DNA of 64,000 bases from Trissonchulus latispiculum (Eukaryota > Nematoda > Enoplea > Enoplida > Ironidae): the NCBI GenBank assembly GCA_030248195.1, contig JASAND010027724.1:160374-224373 (forward strand), in the 5' to 3' direction. The notes beneath the pieces were generated by a model. That model was not told the DNA's origin. It saw only the letters and a program-made list of their open reading frames with translations, and searched no databases. The position numbers were made by a program, and so were the translations under genes. Shown piece by piece: positions 1-11,455 of this stretch. The number at the start of each line of letters is the position of its first letter. Position 1 is the first letter of the stretch.

Positions 1-30
1 CGCCACTGGACGAGTCTTCCCCGTCCATGC

Positions 31-318
31 CTAGCCCGGCTTCTTCGGACTGCGAGGAGTCGACACGGGCTGTTCGAGGACCGCTTCCAAGCCATGATGG
101 CTCGCATCCACCGACAAATTGAAAATCTTGTCGAAATCTGGATACGCCAACACCGGAGCTTCGGTCAGAATCTTCTTTAATGCGTCGAACGCCCTTTGTC
201 TAGCTTCGGTCCACTCGAAGACCGCATCCTTTTTGAGCAGTTCAATGAGCGGTGCTGTTATCTTGGCATAATTGGGTACAAACCTGACATTCCGAGGAAC
301 GACTTGACGCGTCGGCAA
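31..318 (-). pseudogene. RT thumb / start of RNase H, gypsy-like
   Basis: This 95-codon frame continues the RT at 258-896 after a frameshift. It reads FVPNYAKITAPLIELL, then a WTEARQRAFDALK block and LSVDASHHGLEAVLEQ. The last is the usual start of gypsy RNase H, with the first catalytic Asp in the DAS motif. The rest of RNase H and the integrase would lie beyond position 1. Confidence 0.8.
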
Positions 319-896
319 TCAGTAGGACTAGGTAGCTTGGCCACTGCAGCTACCTTGTCAGGATCCACTTCGTAGCCATCCTGACTGATCAAATGCCCTA
401 AGAAAGGGGCTTTCTTGCGGATGAAGACACATTTCTTCAATTTGATCCGTAGTCCATTATCACGCAGCTTCTGGAAAACGACCTTGAGCATTTTCGGATG
501 CTCACTGAAGGATCTTGATGGAATCAGGACATCATCAATGTAGACAGGCAGTCCGGTCAAAACCTTTTCCATGATCCTCTGAAAGGTGGCTGGCGCATTG
601 CATAGCCCAAAAGGCATGGTGTTCATGTGGAACAGTCCCATGTGAGACACGAACGCTGTCTTCTCCCGATGCTCAGGGTATACCTCGACCTGCCAATATC
701 CAGCTGCTAAATCTATCGTGGAGAAGATTGCACTGCCCTTGAGCTGGTCCATGATCTCGTTAATCTTTGGCAATGGGTAATTGTTCTTCTTGGTGATCTT
801 ATTCAGCCTGCGGTAGTCAATGACCAATCTGGTTGAACCATTTTTCTTTCCAGCCAGAATGCAGGGAAAGACCACGGACTTGTCGAGGGTTCGCAT
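258..896 (-). pseudogene. Reverse transcriptase domain of gypsy-like element
   Basis: A 212-codon open frame carries the ordered RT motifs LVIDYRRLN, STIDLAAGYWQ, MPFGLCNAPATFQ and the catalytic YIDDV box, followed by FLGHLIS and VKSFLGMSGLY, as in Ty3/gypsy RT. Its N-terminal part (LKEGICEPSTSPW) lies just upstream in another frame, and the FVPNYAKI thumb motif lies in a third frame from 318 downward. At least two indels therefore break it. Family assignment is firm. Activity is excluded for this copy as read. Confidence 0.9.
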
Positions 897-1659
897 ATCC
901 CTTCCTTGAGCATGGAGTTGATGTGCTTCTCGACCTCAGCCTTTTGCTTCGGATTCATACGATATCCACGGCTCTACAGAAGTCCATACTTGCCTGTGTC
1001 AATCAGATGCTGGTCGATTTTGGTCCGACCAGGATTACCTGGCCGGGCCACCACGTCGTCGTATTCCAAGAGCATGTTCTTGAACTCCACTTTGATGTAG
1101 TCCAAGCAATCCATCTTATCAAAATCAACATTGGCTTCGATATCCTCCAGTTTTTCTTGCTCTGTAGGTTCAGGACGTGGCTCCCGTTCCTCAGCAGAGT
1201 AGAAATGTCCACCAGTGGCCGTTTCCGAAGGCATTTCCCGATCCTTATCCGCATCAGGATCAGTTGACTTATGGATCTCGGTTCTATGCTTAGGTTCCTG
1301 GACCGCATAAGTTACTGGCGATTTGGCCATTCAGCCTCACGAACCTGGACTGTAGGACAGGCTTCTCCCATCACCATTCCTTTAGGGAGATCAACGATCC
1401 TGTCTCCTCCAATGTAAACACGAACAGTCAGGACACCAGCCTGAGTAAACACTCCATATGTTTCGATAGCATCCGAGTTCGTTTCAAACAGCATGAACTG
1501 GCTCTTCGGTACAGCTAGGCCTCATGCAATCGTAGCCTTTACCGGAACATCCTTTTCTGAACAGTTTGCGCACGAAATAAAACAGTAATTGAAGGCACGC
1601 TAGTAATTGAGGCCATGTTTGGTAACATTTGTGCGCTGTGGTTGCAATTTACGAGATGG

Positions 1660-1790
1660 CTGGAATCTAGCCGGATCGCCGATCCGACTAGCTCAAGCGA
1701 AACGATCCAATCCGATCCAGCAGGTTTACCGATCCGATCCGATCCGACCTCCGGATCGCGGATCGGATCGATTTTGCCGATCCGATCCAC
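1660..1790. repeat. GATCCGATCC-type short tandem repeat
   Basis: The stretch is built of repeated GATCC/GATCCGATCC words, many of them overlapping palindromes such as CGGATCCG variants. Open frames on both strands (rich in RSDPI and GSDRIG) are by-products of the repeat. Confidence 0.7.
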
Positions 1791-1809
1791 ATCACTACAG
1801 GATAGTGTT

Positions 1810-2280
1810 GTTTCAGTAACCGATTTTGTTTCAGTTTCAGGTCTCCTGCCAAAATAGTTTCAGTTTCAGTTTCAGTCAGGATCTCAAAATAATTTCAGTT
1901 TCAGTTTTAGTTTCAGTTTCAGTTCGTTCGAAAGATTGCAGTTTCCAGACCTGAGACATACTAAAATGCATAAATTTATGATTATTTATAATCCTACAGC
2001 AGAGTATTAACGATAAAACCGCTTAAAACCTCCAAATCTTCATGTTTTGAGAAAAGACTGAAACTAGTTTTAGGCCTAGTTTCAGGTTTTTACCGAATCT
2101 AGTTTCAGTTTCAGTTTCAGTTTCAGGGCTCAACCCAAAATAGTTTCAGTTTCAATTTCAATTTCAGGTCTCATCCCAAAATAATTTCAGCTTAAGTTTC
2201 TGTTTCAGTGCCTGAAACTGAAACCTGTACAACCTGAAACCTAGTTTCAGTTTCAGTTTCACTAGTGCCTGAAACATCAT
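1810..2280. repeat. TTTCAG hexamer repeat block
   Basis: Dozens of imperfect copies of TTTCAG (and the opposite-strand CTGAAA) occur in several runs, at about 1815-1925, 2085-2190 and 2205-2270, separated by less repetitive sequence. On the plus strand this is a dense array of polypyrimidine-CAG, which looks like 3' splice acceptors. No gene is recognised in the block. Confidence 0.75.
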
Positions 2281-2689
2281 TACTGCAGGGTTAAACGAGT
2301 TAAAACATTTTTAACTCTACTCTTTCAACTCGCGCGCAAAAAGGCCAAGTCATCCGGGTCGGGGCCCAGTTCAATCCCCGAGCACCAAATCATGCCCGAG
2401 ACCCGGCCCTCCGGCCCGAATGGTCGAAAGTCAAATGGTTAGTAAAAACTATTTTTGTTCTAGATTTAAGCAGATAATAAAATGGTATGAAATAAATGTA
2501 CAAATGACATATATGTAAAAATACTATTTTAGCTTAACTTAAACGCAGCAAAGCCACTTAATCTAAAATAACGCTTTATTATAGGTGCAGTGCACCGTCT
2601 TCTGTTTTGTTCCGGTCGGGTTTAAATGGAACGAAGAGTGCACAATTGCACTATATTTAAGAAGAAGAGTATTAAGCCACTGGAGGGCT

Positions 2690-3045
2690 TCTCTTCGTGG
2701 CATTGCGTAACGGTGCTTCGACCACAAGAGGTGAATGTTCCTCCGTTTGGTGGGAGGGACATCAAATTGACAACGCATAACCCCCGTTTGGTGGGGGGGG
2801 GTAGGCTGAAGAGGGTCCCGTTCGGTGGGGGTGCGTAAAACAAACGATTACGGTAGTTTCACTGCATTGCATTTTCAAAATTGGTCCTCGTCAGGAAGCA
2901 GGAGGGTAGCCAAATGGGGCCCCCGTTGGTGGGCAGATAGGCAAAAGGGGTCCCCTTTGGGGGGGGGTCGCCAACAGCCAATCACATTTAGCTAATTTTA
3001 TCTTGACGACCCTCCCCCCAAACGGGGATCCTCTTCTGCCTGCCC
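2690..3045. repeat. G-tract repeat block with 'cgtttggtgggg' motifs
   Basis: Repeated words of the type CCGTTTGGTGGGGG, CCCCTTTGGGGGGG and GGTCGCCAAC are spread through the block. The same vocabulary (long G tract, then GGTCGCC or GGCGAAAA) recurs at 30360-30790, 31570-31740 and 31890-31970, so this is a dispersed family. No coding sequence is supported here. Confidence 0.55.
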
Positions 3046-3054
3046 TCCCCACTA

Positions 3055-3412
3055 GTGTTGTTGACCGGCCGAAATTTTCGTTGGCCGGCCGTTTACCGGC
3101 CGGCCGACCTCTGAAGACGGCCGGCCGGCCGTTCGACGGCCCAACCAGCCAAAAACGGCCGGCTGACGATTCAAAGACTAAAAATGGCCGCAGGCTGACT
3201 CATCAGTGCCAGAACAAGAAATCAAGATATAAAAATGCATCAGGATAACTTAAAATCGATTTACTGAGAAAATTCTGATAAATATAAGCGCCGCCGGCCG
3301 GACGGCCGGCTGGACGGCCTGAAACGGCCGACCGGCCGGCCGGCCGGCCAGCCGTCCGGCCGAGTGCACCTCTTGGCCGGCCGGCCGGCCGTTTCGGTGC
3401 CGTTTCGGTGCC
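3055..3412. mobile_element. GGCC-palindromic element, inserted at or replacing the end of GPCR copy A
   Basis: Two blocks of GGCCGGCC-rich palindromic sequence (about 3060-3180 and 3290-3400) flank an AT-rich core of about 100 bp. The left edge is preceded by ACTAGTGTTGTTGACC. A similar edge (CTAGTGTTCTTGGCC) starts the related unit at 30793, whose right end is the inverted form (ACACTAG). These may be terminal inverted repeats of a small non-autonomous element. The right edge falls inside the cysteine-rich coding sequence of GPCR copy A. No clear target-site duplication was found. Confidence 0.55.
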
Positions 3413-3983
3413 ATTCCAGTACCACACTTGACACACTGAGTGCCAGACATGATGTTTGTGATGGTATATTTTCTATGGCAAGAATTAAGCGGGGGAATAG
3501 GGTAGGAGAATGCATCGCAGTCAACACATTTCCATAAGCAATCGTCCACGCAAACCTTAGCCTGCCGTAACTTGCATTGAGGTTGGCATAAAAACTTTTT
3601 CCGCCAGGATGCATTTTTCTGTCGTTCATATCTCTCAGTATCCGTCGAGATCAGATTGTAGCCGCTCTCATTAAAAGTGAAAATTCCAGAATTGGACTTT
3701 ACGGATCCAATTTTGGTCCAAGTCCAATCAGCTTCAGTGCCGACGGGATGCGGCACAACTAGTTCGTAAATTGCATACTCAGGTCTAATTATGTTTTGCT
3801 CTTCCATTGCTTGGGCCAAGCGATTCTCAAAAACGCTATAGCGATGCTCAGACGGACCTCCATTGGCGGTTTTTCCGCTAAACATTTTGATATATTCTGA
3901 ACAAATCGAACGATTTGCGCAAACTTCGGCGTAGCTGTGCAGCAACGCCGCCTTTATCCGCTGCATGTATTCTTTCACAATTT
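3411..3983 (-). CDS. Exon 2 of GPCR copy A: end of ligand-binding domain and cysteine-rich domain
   Basis: After the acceptor the frame reads EIVKEYMQRIKAALLHSY and later YERQKNASWRKKFLCQPQC, with about ten cysteines before CVKCGTGMAPK. Copy B shares the beginning and end of this exon but lacks roughly 270 bp in the middle. At 3411 the sequence passes into repeated CCGAAACGG and GGCC words. The exon then stays open for another 50 or so Arg/Gly/Pro-rich codons that are repeat, not receptor. Confidence 0.65.
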
Positions 3984-4420
3984 CTAAATAAGAAAGGTCA
4001 ATAATCATGGAAGCACATAAAAAGAAATTAGACTTTTTAGGGTGTAAAGAAAACCTAAAGAAAGACCTTTAGAAACCTTTAACTGTAGAGACCAATTTAT
4101 TTTAAAGTAAATTTCTTCAATACCTACAAAACGGTATAGAATCCTGTAGAAACGGTTGTCCCTAGCTCCAAGCTAGATTTGTATACTGAAAATTCAACCA
4201 ATTGTAAATCAATCTCTTAATTCAATCATTTTGTGATTTCACTTAAATGATGTAATATAATCTAGCCCATAGGAAGATAGCTACCTGCTTCCTCTAGTAC
4301 CAAACCTAAGCCTAAATCTAAAGAAAGTGTGTAAGTTCCTAAAAAATCTTTTCTTGCTTTTTCTTAATGCTGTACTAATACAATCTAGAACATTAAATTA
4401 ACAGGCTGATACATAGCTAC

Positions 4421-5579
4421 CTGCTTCCTCTAGCACCAAGCCAAATACAGAAGGATTAGGAACGTCCTTCAATGTTGTGGCGCTGTCACAAGGGCCGTCG
4501 CAAATTTCATTAAACAGCCGGGATATATCATTATTTTTATCAACCGCTGATCTATTAACCACCTGTGAATAATTTAAATTCATAACACTTCTGCTAAATT
4601 CTGTGGCTTGCGGGACTACCAAATGAAGTGCCCAGATGGTTACCATTGGAAGCAGTTCCAAACGATCTAATGGAAATCCATTTTGACTATACTTCCAGCT
4701 GTATCCTAGCTTTGACATCCACCCTTGCGGTAGTAAGATTAGAACATTCTGATTAAAATGTGGTACACAATACCAAATATTAGAAACAAATTGAGCGAAA
4801 TCGTCTGCTGAGCCACCCTGAAATATAATTACGTAAGGAGAAGAACTGTTTATAATGCAGAAATCATTCACTCCATAGTGATGAAATCCGCACGAATTGG
4901 ATGAGTATAAATATAAGTCGTAAAAAATGTGGTTATCACTGTTTCCAACGGCCGTTGCAAAAATCGGTTCCAAATCGGACAGTATTTGCTTAATAACAAT
5001 CTCTTGAATTCCTGGCTGAACTTCTGGTAGTGATCTAAGAGTATCCATAGTATATCCCCTTTTATAGCAGGTTTCCCAGCTTCCTAGGGACATCAGACAA
5101 TAGGCAGCGTAGCCAGTCTTAACGTTTGGGACCAGGTTTGTGACGTCATAGGTATTTCCCAAAGTCAGTAGTCTCATGGTTCTGGCATTTTTTTGACGTC
5201 CAGAACAGCAGCTTTCTGAATAACTGTTGCATAGTGTGAGGTTTTTCGACCAGGTATTTAACTGTTCGTCCAGTGCGACATGATAAAGGGTATCCTTGGC
5301 GCTAGGAAGGTTGCCATGATCTGCCAGAAATTCTAACTCCAGTTCTAGGCCAAAGGATTTCAGTTCGTGGTTTGCCTCGCGGGTAGACTGTAACAGAGCT
5401 TCCGTTGTGGCTGCATAACTGTAAAGACAAATATCTGGTAAATTATCGAAACCAAAGACGTTTACGTTTAGGCAGGACGATTGAGCATAAAGATTAGATA
5501 GGATTAGCTTAAGACATTCGCTAGACCGTGCCAAGATAAGGCATAAAGTGATTCTACACCAAGTACTGTAAGTTACCAT
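4421..5579 (-). CDS. Exon 1 of GPCR copy A: signal peptide and ligand-binding domain
   Basis: The frame encodes about 386 residues: a signal-peptide-like start, then LPDICLYSYAATTEALLQS, several paired Cys, YVIIFQGGSADDFAQFV, VLILLPQGWMSKLGYSW and VFGLVLEEAG. Residue for residue it matches copy B (for example SYAATTEALLQSTREAN is identical), which independently confirms the reading frame. Potential N-glycosylation sites (NLT, NSS, NYS, NRS) fit an extracellular domain. Alternative upstream starts lack an ATG. Confidence 0.7.
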
Positions 5580-5599
5580 GGGTAAAAGTTGCCAGCTCA

Positions 5600-7560
5600 A
5601 TTAGCTTAGCGCCTGTGGGCCAACTTTTAGCTTCCTTTCATCCAACAAGCAATTATCGATACCGAAAGTGTTAACGACTTTTATAATGCTTTGAAACATG
5701 CCACTATGGTTGTTTGATTTTTGAAGCACGTTTTTTATTATGTTTATTTTACTCCGTCTCATCTAAATAGGTAATACTGATAAAAACAGTTTTGCAGCCT
5801 GAAGTCTGATTAGTGAATATAGTATTCTGGGAATGGCAAAAATGCAGTCTCTTGAACGAAAAGTTATTGCAACGGAAGTAATTTTAAATTGTAAATATAC
5901 ATGTTATCAGGACATTAACTACCGCTGTCGGTACCAAACCGGCAATAAGAAGTCGGACCTGTTTTCTACACTACTAAGTCAATGTTGTCGAACCCGCAAG
6001 AGAAAATAGAAAAGTCCTCCTACTCCGGTGAATTACAGGTGATGTACAGGCCATTATTTAATAGCAGAGCTTTCAGACCTTTTATATAAAGCGTTTATTA
6101 ACTAAACATTTTTAAAATTAAACAAAACTTTTTATTAAAAAATTGGCTTAAACATCGTTCACAAACAATAAACAACTGGTTAGACTAATCTTACATTTAC
6201 TTTTCGCTGGCCTAAAATAGAGTTGTACTCAAAAGTAGCCAAAAATCATCAAAGTTTGTTGGCGCATTTAACATTCTCTCCCGACGGAAGATTTTTAGTG
6301 CCTGCTAAACATTCCCGCATAATGTCAACAATTCAAGAGTAAATAATATTGATTCAAGGAAATGTGGTAGAATTTAGAAAAGCGTAGTCTCAAGCATGAG
6401 CAAGAGCATGACAGTCTCAAGCACGAATCTCTTGGATCACAAGGAGCTGAAACTTGAAACTCAATTATTGTAAACGTCTTTCTGAATTTCTTTTGTTCTG
6501 AACGACAGGAATTCCTTAGCTATAACCAGTTTCACAAAGCGCTTCACTTTACTTTTGGACACTCTGAATCTCGCAGTTTCCATGCACATAATCAGACAGA
6601 TACAAGATCGTCCTTATGTTACGGTCGGGCACTAAGGTTGGGGACATGGTAAACGGTTTGCCATATTTGGCAATACTTCATAGTAGTGCGGGCGTGGTAA
6701 CAGACACAGAATATGGAATCATATGGTTCCGGTTGTTTGCTGATAAGGTTAGATTGCTGTAGTTCAGATCTGAGGATTATTGTCCAAGGATCGTCATTTC
6801 ATTAGGAAACCAACAGAATGTCCCTTGTGCAGGGTGCATTATAAGGGTCAATAGATGGTGGTCTTAGTTTTCCTTTCTCTAGGTGGGAAGTCTAGGGAAC
6901 AAGGGTAGCTTTGGAGGACAGGGGCAGCTAGTAGTGGGCAAACATTTGATCCGTACTTCACTGCATTTGACAGCTCTTATTCATTTTTCACTTACTTAAC
7001 AGTGCTGGATGTGTTTTTGGATCAGAGTTGGGCGCTATCTGGCTTAGTAGGCAACTTCCATAGATCAACACGGGAGATAAGGGTGTGCAGCTTTCTTTCA
7101 TTCTTTATGTAATAGGAAGCTTTTTTGAGAACAAGTTTTGAAATTAATTTTGGGCGACTTCATAGCCAGGGAATTTGATCTGAAGCTTGGTGTGGACCAC
7201 AGTTTTAGTTGCGGAAACTCTGACTAGGTGGACGCATAGTAAGCTGATTCCCAAAGTTTAGTGAGCGATCAGTTTACTATTAAGTAGACTAAGGAAAGAC
7301 GTGAAAATCGCTATTGATTTTTGTCTAATCCAGTGCTGTGCTCTAATTGTCTAATCGATCATCAACTTTGTCCGATCCCAAACTTGTGCAATAAAAACGG
7401 CTGAGTCGAATAAAGTTTGACAATTGAGACTTTGAAGTTATCTCAGTTCATGAAAAGACTATTAGCCAACCTGTTTCTTTACATTTAATTATATAAAGAC
7501 GAAAGACACGAGTCCATATGTAAGGGAAGCAGGCATAGGAAAGATTGATAAGCCTGCAAT
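5600..7560. other. Intergenic stretch between divergent GPCR copies, nothing recognised
   Basis: This is AT-rich unique-looking sequence with no open frame of note, no long tandem repeat and no RNA gene that I can recognise. It lies upstream of copy A and would hold its promoter, but I see no distinctive element. Confidence 0.5.
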
Positions 7561-7688
7561 GGGAGTTCAGCTGATGGTCCCGTGGTGTAGTGGTTAGCAT
7601 GTCTGCTCCGGAGTCAGAAGGGCCGTGGTTCGATCCCCGGCGGGACCAATTCTTTACTTTCAATGGTGAGTGAAAAGCTGAACCTCCC
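7561..7688 (+). repeat. tRNA-like sequence enclosed by a short inverted repeat (SINE-like)
   Basis: Positions 7576-7648 form a 73-nt tRNA-like unit. The 7-bp acceptor stem is perfect (GGTCCCG with CGGGACC), the A box is TGGTGTAGTGG and the B box is GGTTCGATCCC. The anticodon arm has a C/T mismatch and an oversized loop (around CTCCGGAGT), and the T stem has two mismatches, so this is probably not a working tRNA. It is flanked by GGGAGTTCAGCT (7561-7572) and its near-complement AGCTGAACCTCCC (7676-7688). A second tRNA-like unit at 61663 shares the B-box core and the same T-stem defects. I favour a tRNA-derived SINE. Confidence 0.6.
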
Positions 7689-7689
7689 T

Positions 7690-9460
7690 CTTCCCTTCTC
7701 TCTTCTAGGTCCTGGTTTCGTGGGTACGAGGGTGCCTGACGCCTCCCGTCTTGGGCTTGTCCTTGGTTTCGTCATGGTCCACCAGCCCTGGTAGAAGCGG
7801 CTACATGTGCTTGATCCGTTACACATAAATCTCTCATATATTGAAGAAGTGTAAGCCACTAATAGTACGTTGGAACTGCTAACAACAGGTCTACTATGTC
7901 ATTTTTCGATCATGAGCTAAAAATTGTTAAGCTAGTAGCTAGCTACTATATAGAATATGCAATGAAGCGATTATAATCGGGTTCCAATTTAGCTGCTTCG
8001 GTCAGCCGAAGTCTAACAAGACTGGCCTTGGGTAACGACCGCTTCAAGTACACGGAAGGTCGGCACGTTTACTAGGATTAGTAAGCTTAGACACGTCCTA
8101 GATTAGTCCTCAAAAGGTGATGTGTCCAAAATTGAGGATTCCCTGTAGCCAACCTGGATAGGGGTCTTTGTTGTGAGTCCGTTTGCTGATGGCAGGGGTC
8201 TGATAGAGGCTGACAGCAAGCGGGGTCGACATTTGCTTTCCAGAGGATAATCTGGTCACAACAATGAACACTGATTCTTAGATCTTGATTACCAAATCAA
8301 GATCACCAATTCATCGGTTCGTGCAGGGCACAGGGGTCCAAGTCCGTTCACTTACTTGTTCAGGGGCGAAGCCCGGCTCCAGTATCTTTGTCAGGATTTG
8401 GTGCCCTAGTTAATACGCCTGATAAAAGGCACTGCAATTTATTGATAATAATTATAAAATAAATTATGACAATAATTCCAACAGGTAGAGATTAAGGTAT
8501 GAACAATGCGTGGTACAAACGATATAATGCATTGTTACAGGCAAACAGTACAGAGTTTGCCAGAGTAGTACTCTATTTATCACAGGTTACGATTATTAAA
8601 TTTACAGGGACAAGGTTTTGACGCTTTAACTAGACTCAATTACTTCTTCTTTCTTTTATGACAATTAATTCAAACTATCACTAAAATCTACTGTGCGGTC
8701 CTTATATACTTGTGCTCGTGTTTGTACTAAACTCTTTGTCCGTCCTCCTTACCAAGGACAATATAACGCCAATAAAAATTACTGAATATAAATTAATTAA
8801 TAAGTTTAGAAGTGTTAGTAGTACAAGATTTCGGTCTCTGGGTGAGCCCGAAACGCTGCAAATAACCTCAAAGAGAAGACAACAGCGCACAATACTTCGG
8901 ATGCTATTCGTTCACCAAAGGGTCAAACAGAAAGGGTCGGTCCGGTTTGGGGGTAGCCTGGTACGGTTATGGGCTTAGTACCAAATTTAATTTAATATCT
9001 TCCTTTTAATCTTCTACTTCTGATTATTGCTATCAACTGGACGGCTTAAGCCAGAGACATGGGGATAACAACCCCAAATTCAGTGACGAAAGAGTGAGTG
9101 ATATAACCCATTTTGTCAGGTAAATAATAAGGTTCAGTTTGTTGCAACTAAAGTTCAAGTTTCCAGAATTACAAATGAACGTTTATAACTGGTAGGTTTT
9201 AGGTCCCACAGTCTGTCTCTGCCTTAAAAGTCTATATCAAGCTCCGACTCAATTAGAGCACCACTCTGAGTACCAAACAATATCTGAGTCCAACGTATAT
9301 CCTGATTCTAACTGATTAACAATGGCTCCTCGGTCTTCCAGTAATCACAAGACTAGAACGTATGATCCTCAATTGACTAATCAGAGACAGATTTCAGCTA
9401 ATCCAGGCAGGAGATCTGTTCTCGTCCGCACCTGAGTCAAATGGATTAACACCCATTAGT
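7690..9460. other. Intergenic stretch, nothing firmly recognised
   Basis: No supported gene. Around 8000-8450 the sequence is less AT-rich, but I found neither repeat partners nor a frame. Small open frames near 8700-8980 exist on both strands and show no family features. Confidence 0.4.
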
Positions 9461-9464
9461 ACAA

Positions 9465-9500
9465 ATTATAGGTGCGGGATTCGAACCCAGCAACCATTAC
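9465..9500 (-). repeat. Minus-strand Pol III B-box-like remnant
   Basis: The minus strand reads GGGTTCGAATCCCGCACC, a good B box plus tRNA 3' end, but no matching A box or acceptor partner is visible within 80 nt. It is best read as a truncated tRNA-derived SINE fragment. Confidence 0.4.
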
Positions 9501-11411
9501 TCACTTTTTTGGCCTTCTGAAAGTTGAAATTGTAAAATTAGAACTTGACGCAAATATTGCTGCATTTAATGAAATCATAGCATATTTTCTATCATTTAAG
9601 CAAAACTCAACATAAATTGAACTCTTCACAGAGCACATTCCCAGAAACGACCTGCTATGTGTGGGAGAGGATGTTTTTCTGAAATTACCACTATGTTCAA
9701 TTCACGTAGATGACAACAGATCCTAATTTTGCCGTTTGCTTGAACACTGTCACCATGGGGTGGACCATACATGTTACAGTTTTGCTGACAGCTCGGTGAC
9801 AGCTCATTAACGAAGCTGGAGGCGGTATTTCTCTTTTATTTTAAGGCAAAACTTCTAGAAAGTTCTGGATGGATTGGATGCAGAAACTCTGCAAAAGCAG
9901 CGAAATTTTTGTTAACACATGAGCATAACCAAATGGGTAATTTTGCAAATCTAGGCATCTTTCTTGAATTATTGATCAAGTTACACAATTTATTAATAGT
10001 TCCAAACTAGTTAATAATGTACTACGTACCTAATTGTACCTATCTAGCTACTTTTTATTATGGTTTTAATATTAGAGAATGAGGTCGGCCCCCTTCTAAT
10101 TTTTGGGGTTAGAAAGTCGGGTTTGGATTTTTGGAATCAGCATCAAATTCTCTTTCATATAAGCCCAAGTCATGTTAGGAATAAAAATTACAAAAATTTA
10201 TTAATTATTAACTAATTTATTACTAATTAACACTAATTAATATTATTTGACTACGTACTTATCTACTTAATACCTAGAATTGAACCATATTCCAATAATT
10301 GTTATTTTTCAGCATAAATCGTCATTTATGGACAAATTTGCAATTAATTTAGACTCGCAAGTTTACAATTTCTGATATCTTCTGGTCAATAATTTCCTGA
10401 CAATTCCGATCTTGTTAGTGACGAGTGCACAAAGTGGTGTGATAGACCATATTCAACTTAAACATGAGTACTAACTCATTGTTCGAGCGTGAGATTCACT
10501 AAATCATTACCTGTGACGTTCGTGAGGAGTGACAATTCCAAGTATAGGGAATTTGGTGGACAAATTACCCTTTCTCTCGCTTCCAGAGATGATTCTGCCA
10601 ACATATAACGCGTTAATTAGACCTAAATTTATCATTTTAATTAGAATTCTTTCTTTAATTAAGTCCAAATCTTGTTCCCTATTAGTGAAATGTAAGTGAT
10701 TTCGAATACTTAACAACTCTGGCTTGACAACAGAAATAACAAAAAATAAATAACATAATTATTGCTTAGACATATAATACTGGGCAAATTCTACATTAAT
10801 AACTATTGATCTTCCGTCAAGATTCTATAGCAGAAGAATTCTTTTTTGGCAGTTAGCTAGTTTTGTTAATTTCAACCGATTTCGACATTGGATTTTACTA
10901 ATTCCATTACAGATACAATGAGTCACGGTTCTAAATAGATCGTTTCTTTTCAAAACGTGTAAATATAGAAATAACCAAGGTAGGAAGGAATGGTGATAGG
11001 AATTGATATAGTTAGCTAACCATTGGCTAAAAGAGGTTTCCTTCAGTCATTTATTTGGTGTTCAGGTCGTCCAGTCAGGTCAGATAGCTCAAAATGTTTT
11101 AAAAGCCGGCGAGGGGCAGCGTAAAATTCAAGGTGGAGTATTTACTACCCTAATTATATATGCGAATGAAAACAACCCCCAGCCATCCCCCCTTTCCCCG
11201 AAAATTAAGCGGACCATCCCATATTGGGGAGGAGCGCTATTTGGCCTAAGTTGCGTATGTATTTCATAAACTCCGAATGTATGGCTTGAAATACTTATTT
11301 TTGTTAGATTACACGTTTGCAACTGTTTCATAGACTTGCTGTCTCAATACTGACGTTATTTTGAACTTAAAATATGCTAGTAATCAGCTTTTAGCAGTTT
11401 GAAAGCACTCT

Positions 11412-11455
<44 letters not shown>

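Larger units (their letters stand above)
1..1494 (-). mobile_element. Ty3/gypsy-type retrotransposon pol fragment, truncated and frameshifted
   Basis: On the minus strand, overlapping reading frames together resemble the interval from the end of protease through reverse transcriptase to the start of RNase H of a Ty3/gypsy pol polyprotein. The order is 1494-974 (linker before RT), 896-258 (RT fingers and palm), 318-31 (RT thumb and start of RNase H). The frame changes near 850 and 290, so this copy cannot make a continuous polyprotein. The element runs off the left edge and no LTR is visible. Its RT differs clearly from the RT of the element at 25-30 kb, so it is a second lineage rather than a piece of the same copy. 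Confidence 0.88.
3411..5579 (-). pseudogene. Class C GPCR-like gene, copy A: ligand-binding and cysteine-rich domains, 7TM missing
   Basis: Exon 1 is 5579-4421, starting at ATG 5577-5579 and encoding a hydrophobic N-terminus typical of a signal peptide, then a long Cys-containing extracellular domain. It ends at a donor GTAGCT. Exon 2 starts after a TTATTTAG acceptor at 3983 and encodes the end of the ligand-binding domain and a cysteine-rich region (CQPQC, CVDDCLWKCVDCDAF, CVKCGTGMAP) like the NCD3G linker of class C GPCRs. The splice phase (G|AA) agrees with copy B at 12107-15269. After GTGMAPK the frame runs into GGCC repeats and stops at 3250, so the 7TM region is absent. There are no frameshifts in about 580 codons, so it may be a recent truncation or a gene for a soluble ectodomain. 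Class C membership rests mainly on copy B's 7TM end. The ligand is unknown. Confidence 0.72.

Noticed and set aside
2340..2410. tRNA-like 3' half (GTTCAATCCCCGAGCACC)
   Set aside because: No A box or acceptor partner upstream. The B-box match is partial.
3250..3410. Arg/Gly/Pro-rich C-terminal tail of GPCR copy A
   Set aside because: It is encoded by GGCC repeat and absent from copy B at the corresponding point. Treated as read-through into an inserted repeat.
7576..7648. Functional tRNA gene (Arg-like anticodon CCG)
   Set aside because: Broken anticodon and T stems, oversized loop, no T4 terminator and shared defects with the 61663 unit point to a SINE-type relic.
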